The notes: generated by a model from the sequence alone, not told the origin. A stretch of 64,000 bases of DNA from Paenibacillus chitinolyticus NBRC 15660 (GCF_000739915.1 NZ_BBJT01000003.1:806001-870000), one strand, 5' to 3'; numbered from the stretch's first letter, positions 16,781 to 26,458 are shown. Made by a program: numbers and translations.

Positions 16781-19036
16781 TCATTCGGGCGCAGGCTGAC
16801 GGGTTCCGTCTTTGGAACGCGTGATGCTGAGCCTTGTTTTGTTCTTCAGAACCGGCAGACGGAACAAGATGTTCATCAGCCCCATCGCATTGAACGGAAG
16901 GAAAGGCCACATGTACGGAGCCGTGTGCGAACGCTGGAGGGACAGGAACATCAGCCATACCGTAGTCGCGATGACCAAACCCGGAACTTTGAAGAGCGCC
17001 ACTGAAAACAGCAGGATAAGCCGGACGATCCGGTTGGCTAAACTCAGCTCGTAGCTGGGGGTGGCGAACATGCCGATCGTCGCGATTGAAATGTAGAATA
17101 TAATTTCATTCGTGAACAGCCCCGTTTTAACGGCAATGTCTCCGATGAGAATAGCCGCGACCAGCCCCATCGCAACGGATAAAGGCGTCGGCGTATGGAC
17201 CGAAGCCATCCGCATCAGATCGATCCCGAGTTCGGCCAGAAGAAACTGGATGAGAACCGGAATTTGGCCCGGATGCTGCGGTCCGATAAACTCCAGGCCG
17301 GTCGGTTTGAGACCGGGTTCCAGTACCATCAGATACCAAAGCGGCAGAAGAAACAACGACGCCAATATCCCCAGAAAACGGACCCAGCGCAGATAGGAAC
17401 CGATAATCGGAAGCTGCCGGTACTCTTCCGCATGCTGGAGATGATGGAAGAACGTCGACGGCATGATCATGACACTCGGCGAAGTATCGGACATCAAGAT
17501 AACGTGTCCCTCCAGCAGATGGGCGGCAGCCACGTCAGGCCTCTCCGTGTAGCGAACCAGCGGATACGGGTTCCAGCCTTTCGCTACGATCGCTTCCTCC
17601 AACTGTTTCTCGGCCAGCGGAATTCCGTCAAGTTCCACGCTCTTGACTTTGTCACGAATGGCCTCAACCAGCTTCGGATTCGCGATATCTTCGATATAAC
17701 CGATGCAGATATCGGTGCTGGTCCGCTTCCCCACCTGCATAATTTCGGCCCGCAGTTTCGGATCGCGCACCCTTCTTCTCACAAGCGCCACGTTCGTCAT
17801 CAGCGTTTCCACGAATCCGTCCCTGGAGCCGCGCACGACTCGCTCGAGGTCAGGCTCTTCTGTCGAACGGACGGGGAAGTTTTTGGCGTCGATGGCGAGC
17901 GCCGTCTTTTCGCCTTCGATAAAAACACCGGTCGCCCCGGCCATAACCTGGCCGATGACTTCTTTCATCGTCTGGTACGGCGACACTTGGATGTGCGGAA
18001 TGAGATATTCTTTGAGGCTCTCGGCCGGATTTTGCTCCATCGCAGCGTGATCCGCGTAACTTAGCCGGTCCAGGACCATCGTGAGAACCTGGTCTTTGGC
18101 CAGTCCGTTTACGTAGTAAAAGCCGACCCGGATCGAGCCGAACACCATCTCACGCAGCACAAGGTCAAACGATGTCCCCAGGCCCGAACGCTCTTCCAGC
18201 ATATCCTTGACTTCCTGCATCGAGAGCGGGATCGGGTCGTCCACCGGCTTCGATTCATCGCCATTCGACGGCCCCTTGCCTTTCTGGCCTTGTTTATCCC
18301 CCTTGCCGCCGGAAGCCTGCTTCTGCTGCCCGGTGCTCTCGCTGCGTCTGACATCTGCCGCGGCGCTATGGTCTTCGGCGTTCGCCCGCTGTTCCCCGCC
18401 GCCTTGATCCGAAGCCGAGCGCTTCCGGGAGAAAGAAGCTTGAATTGGCCCCTTGTTCCCATCCCGCAACAGCTTCTTGATCCCGAAAGCGTCTTCTTCC
18501 ATCAAGCCCGCGGAACGGTCCTGCTCCTTGCTTCCGCTTTCACGGCCCTGGGATTCTTGCTGGGATTCTTCCGGGGATCGCAGTCCGGCTGCCCGGAAGC
18601 CTTTTCTTGCCGCGGACCCTTTCCCGGATCGGGCAGCGCCGCCTGATGAGTCGTCACGGGTTCCGGTTCGTAATCCGGCGTCGGCTGCGTCGTCTCCTGT
18701 TTCACGCCGGGATTCGTCCGGTTTTCCGGCTCTTTGCGCCGGTTCCTGCCTTGCCCGTCCGGGCTCTTCTTTTTCCGGAGTCTCTTGCGGGGCATTCGCC
18801 CGGCTTTGCAGCTGATCCTCACGCCCAGTATTCCCCGCGTCTTCGTTCAGCTCCGTACCCGATGGAGTATTCTCCTCCATCTCCGGAGCGGCAAAAACGT
18901 TGCCTTCCTCATCGATCTGGAGGGCGGGTGCTTTAGATCTGTCATCGGCGTCGGCGCCGGAACCGGAAACTCCCCCCGCCCCCCCATGCCTGTGGTCTTT
19001 ATCTTTCACCATCATCTTACCGATCAACTTCTTCAT
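16781..19036 (-). CDS. spoVAF: Spore germination protein SpoVAF with a long disordered N-terminal extension
   Basis: GerA-family membrane protein of the spoVA group, associated with spore germination and Ca-dipicolinate handling. The C-terminal ~485 residues (from about 266, DDPIPLSMQEVKDMLEER) match SpoVAF over its full normal length, including LPLWYLMVLEPGLKP and later helices. The first ~265 residues are extra: mainly Gly, Glu, Asp, Arg, Ser and Gln with no hydrophobic core, so predicted disordered and cytoplasmic. GAGGAGG sits upstream of the ATG, and no better internal start is seen between the two parts. Third gene after spoVAA-spoVAB; C, D and E members are missing here. Confidence 0.88.
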   Translation of the reverse strand: MKKLIGKMMVKDKDHRHGGAGGVSGSGADADDRSKAPALQIDEEGNVFAAPEMEENTPSGTELNEDAGNTGREDQLQSRANAPQETPEKEEPGRARQEPAQRAGKPDESRRETGDDAADAGLRTGTRDDSSGGAARSGKGSAARKGFRAAGLRSPEESQQESQGRESGSKEQDRSAGLMEEDAFGIKKLLRDGNKGPIQASFSRKRSASDQGGGEQRANAEDHSAAADVRRSESTGQQKQASGGKGDKQGQKGKGPSNGDESKPVDDPIPLSMQEVKDMLEERSGLGTSFDLVLREMVFGSIRVGFYYVNGLAKDQVLTMVLDRLSYADHAAMEQNPAESLKEYLIPHIQVSPYQTMKEVIGQVMAGATGVFIEGEKTALAIDAKNFPVRSTEEPDLERVVRGSRDGFVETLMTNVALVRRRVRDPKLRAEIMQVGKRTSTDICIGYIEDIANPKLVEAIRDKVKSVELDGIPLAEKQLEEAIVAKGWNPYPLVRYTERPDVAAAHLLEGHVILMSDTSPSVMIMPSTFFHHLQHAEEYRQLPIIGSYLRWVRFLGILASLFLLPLWYLMVLEPGLKPTGLEFIGPQHPGQIPVLIQFLLAELGIDLMRMASVHTPTPLSVAMGLVAAILIGDIAVKTGLFTNEIIFYISIATIGMFATPSYELSLANRIVRLILLFSVALFKVPGLVIATTVWLMFLSLQRSHTAPYMWPFLPFNAMGLMNILFRLPVLKNKTRLSITRSKDGTRQPAPE

Positions 19037-19054
19037 GCATACTCCTCCTCAGCC

Positions 19055-19474
19055 TCAATAAATAAACCATTCGAACAAGGAGCCCAGAACCTTGCCTGCG
19101 ATCATGGCCATGAGCAGCCATACCATATAAGACGTCATGCCCACCCGTTTGGCGAGAACCGGCAGGACATTGATGATTTCCGTCAGGGCCGCGGACAGCA
19201 TGCCTATAAACGCTCCCGCAAACAACCCGAAAACACCGGTCCACCAGACAGGAACGGACAACGTCCAGTTAAAGAAATCCATCACGGTAAAAACCAGCGA
19301 ACCCGCAATGACCGCGATCTCGCAGCTGCGGATGCGGTTTTGAGCCCGGCTTACCTGAAGCAGCCGCGGTATGATATCCAGCACTAGCAGGAAAGCCACC
19401 ATCCCGCTTCCGACCGCGATACCTCCGGCAAGTCCTGTCACGACCGCAGCAGACCAGCCCAGCAGCGTGATCAT
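19055..19474 (-). CDS. spoVAB: Stage V sporulation protein AB
   Basis: Small integral membrane protein of the spoVA operon, made in the forespore and needed in some species for dipicolinate uptake. The 139-residue product matches SpoVAB closely: VVTGLAGGIAVGSGMVAFL, DIIPRLLQ, and MLSAALTEIINVLPVLAKR, with five predicted helices. It overlaps the end of spoVAA by four bases (ATGA-type coupling) and is followed after 18 bases by spoVAF. Confidence 0.93.
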   Translation of the reverse strand: MITLLGWSAAVVTGLAGGIAVGSGMVAFLLVLDIIPRLLQVSRAQNRIRSCEIAVIAGSLVFTVMDFFNWTLSVPVWWTGVFGLFAGAFIGMLSAALTEIINVLPVLAKRVGMTSYMVWLLMAMIAGKVLGSLFEWFIY

Positions 19475-20109
19475 GGGGAAGACTCTCGCTTCTCGCGGTT
19501 TAAAGACTGGTATTCCTCGGCAATCGTATAACGGTCGATATTTTCCTGATAGGTAAACATCTCGACTTCGAGCGGGCTCGGCTCTTCGTTGAATTTTTTC
19601 TTGAAAAAATGATTAAAAAAGACCGCCATGCCGATTCCGATACCAAGCGAATACGGAATTTGCAGAAACAGCGGATGCTCGGTCTTTTTGCCGGTTACAA
19701 GCTCATACACCCGCTGATGCACCTCCAGCATGCTGACGTCCGCATGAAAATTCATAATCGTAAGGCCCGACCCGATAAAAAGCAGAACCCAAACCGCCGC
19801 GAGAAACAATAGATTAGGTTTACGAGTACCGGAGTCGATCTCCACGAGCGTATGCGGCTCGCCGAAATGTTCAATCTGCAAATTAGGGTGCACGTTTTTG
19901 ACAGCCGCCACGATGCTGAGCATATCGATCAGAATACGGTTGCCGTCTTTGACTTTCGGTTGGACCAGAACAAGCCCCCGAAGCGTGCTTTCGTACGCGG
20001 GCTCGACGATCATCTGGGCGACCCTCCCCAAGGTGACCGGTTCCCGTGCGGGTACCCGTATTCTGCGGCGCAAGCGGATATAGAGACAGGCGTCTGCGGT
20101 TTGATTCAA
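19471..20109 (-). CDS. spoVAA: Stage V sporulation protein AA
   Basis: First gene of this shortened spoVA operon. The 212-residue product has a soluble N-terminal part (YIRLRRRIRVPAREPVTLG and IEIDSGTR-like strands) followed by two membrane helices (LLFLAAVWVLLFIGSGLTI and SLGIGIGMAVFFNHF), as in SpoVAA. The start is a TTG at 20109 preceded by GGGGGG at seven bases. A sigma-G-like -10, CATACTA, sits on the minus strand at 20148-20142, about 33 bases upstream, but the corresponding -35 is poor. sigF ends with its own terminator, so a separate promoter is expected. Confidence 0.9.
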   Translation of the reverse strand: MNQTADACLYIRLRRRIRVPAREPVTLGRVAQMIVEPAYESTLRGLVLVQPKVKDGNRILIDMLSIVAAVKNVHPNLQIEHFGEPHTLVEIDSGTRKPNLLFLAAVWVLLFIGSGLTIMNFHADVSMLEVHQRVYELVTGKKTEHPLFLQIPYSLGIGIGMAVFFNHFFKKKFNEEPSPLEVEMFTYQENIDRYTIAEEYQSLNREKRESSP

Positions 20110-20301
20110 CCCTCATCCCCCCAAAAACATCCTTTTGCCAGTAGTATGCGGCGTATTCGGCAAAATCATCCAAGGAACAGTTCCCAAACTTTGTACGCGA
20201 TGATTTCCCCGTTTAAAATCCCGCCATGAATAAAAAATTCCCGCCGTGGAACATTAGGAACGAACAAGTTTTTTCAACTTTCAAACAGGTGGTGAACACC
20301 C

Positions 20302-20511
20302 ATGTCTCGAATTGCTCTTACCCTGATTATCGTAGGCGCGCTGAACTGGCTCCTCGTAGGTATCTTCGAGTGGGATCTGGTATCCGCGATTTTCGGCGGC
20401 GAAGTGCACCGCACCTCTTCCGCCTTCAGCCGTATCATTTATACATTGGTCGGATTGGCGGGCATTTACAGCCTTTCGTTCTTCTTCCGGGACGATGCGT
20501 CCGTACGCTAG
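20302..20511 (+). CDS. DUF378 small membrane protein (YuzA-like)
   Basis: A 69-residue protein with two helices (ALTLIIVGALNWLLVGIF and IIYTLVGLAGIYSLSFFF) typical of DUF378, function unknown. AGGTGGTG precedes the ATG. It is transcribed divergently from spoVAA and sits between the two forespore operons on the opposite strand; a hairpin TCCACGAA/TTCGTGGA with TTTTTT at about 20557-20602 follows it. Confidence 0.88.
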   Translation: MSRIALTLIIVGALNWLLVGIFEWDLVSAIFGGEVHRTSSAFSRIIYTLVGLAGIYSLSFFFRDDASVR

Positions 20512-20629
20512 CCGGGCATTTCCCCCGGCCCTTCTCCGGAGGGAAATCGGGGACAGGTCCACGAAACGTTTCAGCTCCCGGCGGGCGGACGATTCGTGGA
20601 TTTTTTCGCGTCCGCTCCGGCAAAAAGTA

Positions 20630-20665
20630 AAAAGACCAGAACGCTATTGAGCGATCTGGTCTTTT
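20630..20665 (-). terminator. Terminator overlapping the sigF stop codon
   Basis: AAAAGACCAG and CTGGTCTTTT pair around a loop that contains the sigF TAG, followed by TTACTTTTT on the minus strand. The stem includes the last codons of sigF. Confidence 0.75.
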
Positions 20666-21399
20666 ATGGATTGCAAGATTTTTTTCTCCAGCCTGGATAC
20701 CTGGACCTGTGAAATACCGAGCCTGCTGGCGACCTCCGACTGAGTCTGATCCCGGAAATACCGGAGATACACGATCAGCCGCTCCCGTTCGTTTAGAGCG
20801 CCGATGGCTTCGTTAAGAGCCAGCTTCTCGAACCATTTATCCTGGGTTTCGTCGGCGATCTGGTCCATCAGGGTGATGGGGTCCCCATCGTTCTCAAAAA
20901 CCGTTTCATGGATCGAGGAGAGCGGCTTACTCGCCTCCTGGGCGAAGACGACTTCCTCCGGCGTAATCCCCAGCGCATCCGCGACCTCCTTGATCGTCGG
21001 AAGGCGGTTCATGCCTTTGGAGAGCTCGTCCTTGGTCTTGCGGATTTTGCTGGCCAGTTCTTTAAGCGATCGGCTGACTTTCAGCGTTCCGTCATCACGG
21101 AGAAACCGCTGGATCTCTCCGATAATCATCGGAACCGCATAGGTCGAAAATTTCACATCGTAGGACAAATCGAACTTGTCCACCGATTTGAGCAGTCCGA
21201 TGCAGCCGATTTGAAACAAATCCTCGGCTTCGTAGCCGCGGTTCAGAAAACGCTGAACGACGGACCAGACGAGCCGGATGTTAGAGTTAACCAGCCGTTC
21301 CCGGGCGAGCGAATCTCCCGATTGGCTGAGTGCGATCAAACGCTTGACTTCACTGTCATCCAGGAAACTGTGCGAGGAACCTTTCAAATCGACATCCAT
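20644..21399 (-). CDS. sigF: RNA polymerase sigma-F factor
   Basis: First compartment-specific sigma factor, active in the forespore. 251 residues with region 2 (NIRLVWSVVQRFLNRGYEAEDLFQIG and KFSTYAVPMIIGEIQRFLRDD), region 3, and region 4 helix-turn-helix (SEVASRLGISQVQVSRLEKK). It is 12 bases downstream of spoIIAB and under control of that anti-sigma factor. The three-gene order spoIIAA-spoIIAB-sigF with dacF in front is conserved in Bacillales. Confidence 0.97.
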   Translation of the reverse strand: MDVDLKGSSHSFLDDSEVKRLIALSQSGDSLARERLVNSNIRLVWSVVQRFLNRGYEAEDLFQIGCIGLLKSVDKFDLSYDVKFSTYAVPMIIGEIQRFLRDDGTLKVSRSLKELASKIRKTKDELSKGMNRLPTIKEVADALGITPEEVVFAQEASKPLSSIHETVFENDGDPITLMDQIADETQDKWFEKLALNEAIGALNERERLIVYLRYFRDQTQSEVASRLGISQVQVSRLEKKILQSIKDQIAQ

Positions 21400-21411
21400 C
21401 GTATCAAACCC

Positions 21412-21858
21412 CTAGTTTACCAAAGCTTTTTTGGATTCAATTCTTTTCTTCATCCGGATGCGGGTGCCGGTACCGACTTCGGTAACCACGTCGACCTCAT
21501 CCATAAAGTTTTCCATAATGGTAAATCCCATTCCGGACCTTTCCAGCTCCGGCTTGGATGTATACAGCGGCTGCTTGGCTTCTTCCAGATCTTCGATACC
21601 CGCTCCGTTGTCTTCCACCGTGATATAGACCTCATCGTCCACGATTTCCGTCATGATCGTTACGACTCCGTCGGGTTTATTGTCATAGCCGTGGATAATG
21701 CAGTTCGTTACCGCCTCCGAAATGACGGTCTTGATATCCGTCAACTCGTTCATGGTCGGATCGAGCTGGGAGATAAACGAAGCAACGGCGACACGCGCGA
21801 AAGCTTCATTCTCGGACTTGCTGGCGAATTGGAGCTTCATGAAATTCGATTCGCTCAT
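21412..21858 (-). CDS. spoIIAB: Anti-sigma-F factor / serine kinase SpoIIAB
   Basis: Binds and holds sigma-F, and phosphorylates SpoIIAA on serine. The 148-residue GHKL-fold protein has [13 protein letters not shown] (N box), [14 protein letters not shown] (G1) and [16 protein letters not shown] (G2). It overlaps spoIIAA by four bases. Confidence 0.97.
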   Translation of the reverse strand: MSESNFMKLQFASKSENEAFARVAVASFISQLDPTMNELTDIKTVISEAVTNCIIHGYDNKPDGVVTIMTEIVDDEVYITVEDNGAGIEDLEEAKQPLYTSKPELERSGMGFTIMENFMDEVDVVTEVGTGTRIRMKKRIESKKALVN

Positions 21859-22208
21859 AACGCGACCTCCAGACTGGAGATAGCGGATCTCTCGTTGTCT
21901 TCAATCGTTATGATCTTGAACATACCCGATAACTCGAACAAGCGGTAAACTTCAGGCGAGATGTCGCAAACCACCATACGGCCGCCCTTGCCCGTAATCT
22001 GCTTGTAGCGCCCGAGAATGACACCCAGACCCGAGCTGTCCATGAAGGAAAGATCCTTCAGACTCAAAATGAGGTGCTTGGTATCCTGCCGGAAAATGGC
22101 ATCTTCCATGCGGGTTTTGACCACATCGGCCGTATGGTGATCCAGTTCCCCTTTCAGACGAACGACCAGCGCTTTACTTCTGTGCTCAAATTCGATTTGC
22201 AAACTCAT
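21855..22208 (-). CDS. spoIIAA: Anti-anti-sigma factor SpoIIAA
   Basis: STAS-domain switch protein that releases sigma-F from SpoIIAB when dephosphorylated. 117 residues from the ATG at 22208 (AAGGAGTG upstream); the phosphorylation site is S58 in [16 protein letters not shown]. An upstream in-frame start at 22232 would add residues with no family counterpart. It begins 36 bases after the dacF stop. Confidence 0.97.
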   Translation of the reverse strand: MSLQIEFEHRSKALVVRLKGELDHHTADVVKTRMEDAIFRQDTKHLILSLKDLSFMDSSGLGVILGRYKQITGKGGRMVVCDISPEVYRLFELSGMFKIITIEDNERSAISSLEVAL

Positions 22209-22244
22209 GTGCCATGTCACTCCTTCCCACATGACTCACAAGTT

Positions 22245-23504
22245 CTACAATCCCTTTGGCATTTCCTGCCTGCTGACAAAACTAGAAGAAAAGCGCCAAA
22301 AGCTCTTCGGAAGCGGGAAAATGCGACTTTGTTCTCCGCCGAACAGACTGCGCGCCGACCGCTTCATCAGGGTCCACCAGCCGGCTTTTTTGACATCGGC
22401 GGGAGACTCGATCGGGTACTCCGTCAGCACTTCGTTGTTCTTGTACACCACGATTTTGCCGATAGGCTGCCCTTTGGCGATCGGCGGCTTCAGATCCTGA
22501 TTGAGCTGGAGCTCGTGGCGGATTCCTTCTTTGCTTTCGCCCTTTTTCATCAGAATGCTGTAAGAACGCGTTGCGGTCAGTGGCACCGAAGCGACATCGC
22601 CCTTGCTGATCTTAAGCTCTCCCAGGGCGTCTCCGGCTTTGAAAATCGGGAAATTGCTGTACTGGGCAAACGCGTAGTCGAACAGCTTCGTCACTTCTGC
22701 ATTGCGGGTCTTCGTGTTCGGTTCTCCGAGCACGACGGCAATCACGCGAAACCCGTCGCGGGCGGCGGTTGCCGACAAGCAGAACTTCGCTTCGCTCGTA
22801 TAGCCGGTCTTCAAGCCGTCGGCTCCCGAATAGAAACGGACGAGCTTGTTTGTATTGACGAGCCAGAAAGGTTTCGCGGAATCTTTCCGCAGATGGTCCT
22901 GATAGCTGCCGGTAAACTTCGTGATGCCGGTATGTTTGAGAAGTTCCCGCGACATAATCGCGATATCGCGCGCGGAGGTATAATGATTTTCCGTCGGCAG
23001 TCCGTTGCAGTTCGAGAAATGGGTGTTGTTCATTCCGAGCTGCTTGGCGCGCTCATTCATCATCGCGACGAAGTTTTCCTCCGAGCCCGCCAGCTTCTCG
23101 GCCATCGCCACGGACGCATCGTTCCCCGAAGCCATCGCGATACCCTTGAGCATTTCTTCAACGCTCATCTCTTCGCCGGGCTCCAGGAAAATCTGCGAGC
23201 CGCCCATCGACGCCGCATATTCACTGGTGCTTACCTTATCCGTCATCTTGATTTTTCCGCTCTCTACGGCTTCCATGATGAGAAGCATGGTCATAATTTT
23301 CGTGATACTGGCCGGCGGAAGCTTGGTATCCATGTTTTTGTTCACAATAATTTCGCCAGAATCCGCATCCATTAGAACTGCCGATTGCGCACTGGGAGTG
23401 AGATCAACCTGCTGAGGCTTCTCCTCCTTAGCCCATACGGCCGGTCCGGCTGCGGACAGCAGCAGACTCAGCGCCAGAACCGCACAGCTCATTTTCTTCC
23501 ACAT
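22245..23504 (-). CDS. dacF: D-alanyl-D-alanine carboxypeptidase, DacF type
   Basis: S11 family carboxypeptidase made at the onset of sporulation. 419 residues with a signal peptide ending AVWAKEE near residue 26, nucleophile motif SITK at 66-69, SGN at 126-128 and KTG at 232-234. Relative to the ~390-residue Bacillus protein it carries an extra ~25-residue C-terminal stretch rich in Phe, Arg and Ser (IFPLPKSFWRFSSSF) after the membrane-associating helix WWTLMKRSARSLFG; this could be a frame-changed end. Its position in front of spoIIAA identifies it as DacF. Confidence 0.94.
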   Translation of the reverse strand: MWKKMSCAVLALSLLLSAAGPAVWAKEEKPQQVDLTPSAQSAVLMDADSGEIIVNKNMDTKLPPASITKIMTMLLIMEAVESGKIKMTDKVSTSEYAASMGGSQIFLEPGEEMSVEEMLKGIAMASGNDASVAMAEKLAGSEENFVAMMNERAKQLGMNNTHFSNCNGLPTENHYTSARDIAIMSRELLKHTGITKFTGSYQDHLRKDSAKPFWLVNTNKLVRFYSGADGLKTGYTSEAKFCLSATAARDGFRVIAVVLGEPNTKTRNAEVTKLFDYAFAQYSNFPIFKAGDALGELKISKGDVASVPLTATRSYSILMKKGESKEGIRHELQLNQDLKPPIAKGQPIGKIVVYKNNEVLTEYPIESPADVKKAGWWTLMKRSARSLFGGEQSRIFPLPKSFWRFSSSFVSRQEMPKGL

Positions 23505-23650
23505 CGTCTTCTACCCCTCCTGCTCAACAATTAGACATACGATTCACAAACTGGGTGGCTAGTAAGTAAACCGGGAATTTCATTAAGCAGTCTTGACGGA
23601 ACCGGGCAAAAATATTCCAGAGATTCCCTATCCGAACAAAAGACTTCAAG

Positions 23651-23682
23651 AAAAAAAGAGCGGGCTCCTCGGCCGCGCTCTT
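23651..23682 (-). terminator. Terminator after the hybrid kinase
   Basis: Minus strand AAGAGCG...CGCTCTT with an inner GGC/GCC pairing and a seven-T tail, 17 bases after the kinase stop. Confidence 0.8.
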
Positions 23683-23698
23683 CATCCGTAACGAATTT

Positions 23699-26401
23699 TC
23701 AGTTTTCGTTCAACCATACATTCAGCAGAGAGATCAGCTGATTCAAATCTACCGGCTTGGAGATATAGTCGGAAGCACCGGCTTCGATACATTTATCCCG
23801 GTCGTTCTTCATCGCTTTGGCCGTGACGGCAATGAGCGGAAGATCCGCCCACTCTGCGCGTTCCCGGATGCGGGTCATCGCCTCATACCCGTCCATCCCC
23901 GGCATCATGATGTCCATCAGCACGACGTCGATATTCGGCGTACGGTCCATCAGCGCCAGACATTCGATGCCGTCGCCTGCCGTCAGCACGCGCATTCCCC
24001 TGCTTTCCAGCGCTGCGCTGAGCGCCGTGACGTTGCGGGGATCGTCATCCACGATAAGCACGGTTTTCCCCGCGATTACCGTTCCGGTTCGGCCGGAAGC
24101 TTCGCGCTTCGGTTTCGCGGGCGCCGGCAGGGCGGAGGCCTCCGCTTCCAGTGCGGACGCCGCTTCCATGCCGGCCGTATCCGCCCGGTCCAGGCAGCAG
24201 ATATACAGTGTGAAGGTGCTTCCCGCTCCTTCCTCGCTCGCCAGATGGATGCAGCCGTTCAGCAGGCCGGCCAGGTCGCGGGAAATGGAAAGCCCCAGCC
24301 CCGTGCCTCCATACTGCCGGCTCGTCGCTCCGTCAGCCTGTCTGAACGCCTCGAAGACATGCTCCTGCTTGTCCTTTGGGATGCCGATCCCCGTATCCCG
24401 GACGGATATCGCCAGTGCCGTCGTCCAATCAAGGCCGGGCAGCAGGTGATTCTCTTCGTCCTCTTTCGCCCGTCGCAGCGACAGGGTTACCTCACCGTAA
24501 TGCGTAAATTTAAGCGCATTAGACAGCAGATTCTTGACGATTTGCTCCAGCCGCTGTCCGTCGGTCTGGATGATCTCCGGCAGTCCCGGCTCCAGGCTGC
24601 GTTTGAACGCAACGTCTTTGTCCTCCAGCATTTTGCCGAAAAGATGTTCCATTTTGTCGGGCAGCTCCGTCAAATTGAACGGTGCGTAATTAACTTCGAG
24701 CTTGCCCGCTTCGACTTTGGAAAGATCGAGAACGTCGTTGATGAGCGCGAGCAAATCGTTGCCGGCCTTATGAATCAGCTCCGCATATTGAAGTTCCTCT
24801 TCGCTCAGCGTGTTGTTCTGATTTTCGGCGAGGAACTGCGACAGCAGCAGCATACTGTTCAGCGGTGTCCGCAGTTCGTGGGACATATTCGCCAGAAATT
24901 CCGATTTGTATTGGGAAGCCAGCTGGACCTGCTCCGCCTTGGCTTGAAGTTCCAGCGACGCCTGCTCAAGCTCCAGCGTTTTTTGTTCCGATACCCGGTA
25001 CTGGGCTTCGAGTTCTTCGTTCGTGACTTGCATTTCTTCCGTCTGGGTGCGAAGCTCTTCGGACTGGACTTGAAGTTCCTCCGCCATGACTCTGGATTCC
25101 TGAAGAAGGCGCTCCACTTCCATGCGGCTTCCCACACTGTTGAGTATGATGCCGAACGAAGTGAGAAGCTCTCTCAACACTTGGCGCTGTGAAGCCGTAA
25201 ACGGTTCGAAGGAGGCAAATTCCACCACAGCCGTAACCGAACCTTTGAATGAAGCCGGGGCAATCAGAATGTGCCGCGGCGCCGCTTCTCCGAGTCCGGA
25301 ACGGACCGTCACGTAGTTTTCCGGCAGGTGATCGACGGCCAGCATCCGGTTTTCCTCCGCGCATTGTCCGACGAGGCCTTCGCCCAGTTTAAACATGCGG
25401 GAACGCTCCCCGTTTCCGTCATCGGACGCGTACGCCGCCATCCGGTGAAGGCCGTACTCCCCTTCCACGGTTTGAAGCATGTAAACCACGCCGTACGGGG
25501 CGTTGAACAGTTCCGCGACTTTGCGTACGAACATGCCGGACAAAGCCGCCGTGTCCGTAAAGCCCTGCAGAGCGGTCGTCAACTCGGCCACCTGCGTTTT
25601 CTCCCCGGTTTCCCTCTGCACATTGTCGAGCAGACGGTTCGTCGCATCTCCGAGGTCGCGTATTTCATCGCGTGACTTGACCTCGATCCGTTCGGAAAGA
25701 TCGCCGTCCGACGAAGCCAGGTGGTCGATGGCGCGAATTACCTTACGGATCGTCCCCTGAATCGACCGGGAGATCAGGATCGCAGTCGCGACGGCTACAA
25801 CGGCCACGCCGAGCATCATGAGGTACAGGGCGCTGCGCATATCCTTGTTCCGCTCGTCCAGATTAGCCACCCGGTCTAGGGTCAATTGGGTTTCCGTACT
25901 GCGGAAGGTGTCAATTATGACACGAATCCGATCCATATATTTTTTACCGGGGTCCTCTTGAAAATATTGCTGGATTTGCGGTGTATTGCCGGCCTTTTTC
26001 CACGCAATGACAGGCTGTCCCGCTTCCGCGATCCATTTCTCGATAACGGACCGCAGCTCCTCCAGCCGTTTCTGCTGGGAAGGATTGTCGGCAACAAGAC
26101 CGTGAAGCGTATCGTAATCCGCCAACCAATTAGCTTGCGCTTTCTCGTAAGGCTCCAGGTAACGGTCATCCCCGGTAATGACGTACCCCCGCTGCCCCGT
26201 TTCCATGTCGAGAAGCTGCTTTTCTACCTCCGACGTCAAATCATGGACCTGAATATCGTGTTCCGTGACAAAATCGATCTCTTTCTGCAAAGAGACAATC
26301 CGTCCGTTTACGGCAAAAATCGAGGCCGCCAGGCAGATCAAGATAAGCAGATAACCGGACATAATTTTCCACCGGATACTGAAACGCCATGCTCGCGCCA
26401 C
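23699..26401 (-). CDS. Hybrid sensor histidine kinase (CHASE3-HAMP-GAF-HisKA-HATPase-REC)
   Basis: Membrane sensor kinase of 900 residues. Order: helix at 14-32, extracellular CHASE3-like four-helix domain (about 35-188, with DMETGQRGYVITGDDRYLEPY), helix 191-211, HAMP 212-265, GAF-like domain 275-425, a long coiled coil 428-498, HisKA with the phosphorylated H508 in NMSHELRTPLNS, ATPase with N box 622-632, DTGIGIP and GGTGLGLSI, then a receiver domain 779-898 with D785-D787, D830, T860 and K882. All catalytic residues are present. No HPt domain or separate regulator is nearby, so the output partner is unknown. GTG start with GGGGGAG upstream. The gene is inserted between punA and dacF relative to Bacillus, and has a structured leader. 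Confidence 0.93.
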   Translation of the reverse strand: MARAWRFSIRWKIMSGYLLILICLAASIFAVNGRIVSLQKEIDFVTEHDIQVHDLTSEVEKQLLDMETGQRGYVITGDDRYLEPYEKAQANWLADYDTLHGLVADNPSQQKRLEELRSVIEKWIAEAGQPVIAWKKAGNTPQIQQYFQEDPGKKYMDRIRVIIDTFRSTETQLTLDRVANLDERNKDMRSALYLMMLGVAVVAVATAILISRSIQGTIRKVIRAIDHLASSDGDLSERIEVKSRDEIRDLGDATNRLLDNVQRETGEKTQVAELTTALQGFTDTAALSGMFVRKVAELFNAPYGVVYMLQTVEGEYGLHRMAAYASDDGNGERSRMFKLGEGLVGQCAEENRMLAVDHLPENYVTVRSGLGEAAPRHILIAPASFKGSVTAVVEFASFEPFTASQRQVLRELLTSFGIILNSVGSRMEVERLLQESRVMAEELQVQSEELRTQTEEMQVTNEELEAQYRVSEQKTLELEQASLELQAKAEQVQLASQYKSEFLANMSHELRTPLNSMLLLSQFLAENQNNTLSEEELQYAELIHKAGNDLLALINDVLDLSKVEAGKLEVNYAPFNLTELPDKMEHLFGKMLEDKDVAFKRSLEPGLPEIIQTDGQRLEQIVKNLLSNALKFTHYGEVTLSLRRAKEDEENHLLPGLDWTTALAISVRDTGIGIPKDKQEHVFEAFRQADGATSRQYGGTGLGLSISRDLAGLLNGCIHLASEEGAGSTFTLYICCLDRADTAGMEAASALEAEASALPAPAKPKREASGRTGTVIAGKTVLIVDDDPRNVTALSAALESRGMRVLTAGDGIECLALMDRTPNIDVVLMDIMMPGMDGYEAMTRIRERAEWADLPLIAVTAKAMKNDRDKCIEAGASDYISKPVDLNQLISLLNVWLNEN

Positions 26402-26458
26402 TCTTACTCCCCCTAGTTACGGATACTTTTCTTTAACGAACAAAAAAGGGCACGGCTG

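Noticed and set aside
24245-25192. 315-codon plus-strand frame opposite the histidine kinase
   Set aside because: Shadow of the HisKA/GAF coding region; Leu/Arg/Gln-rich with no domain.
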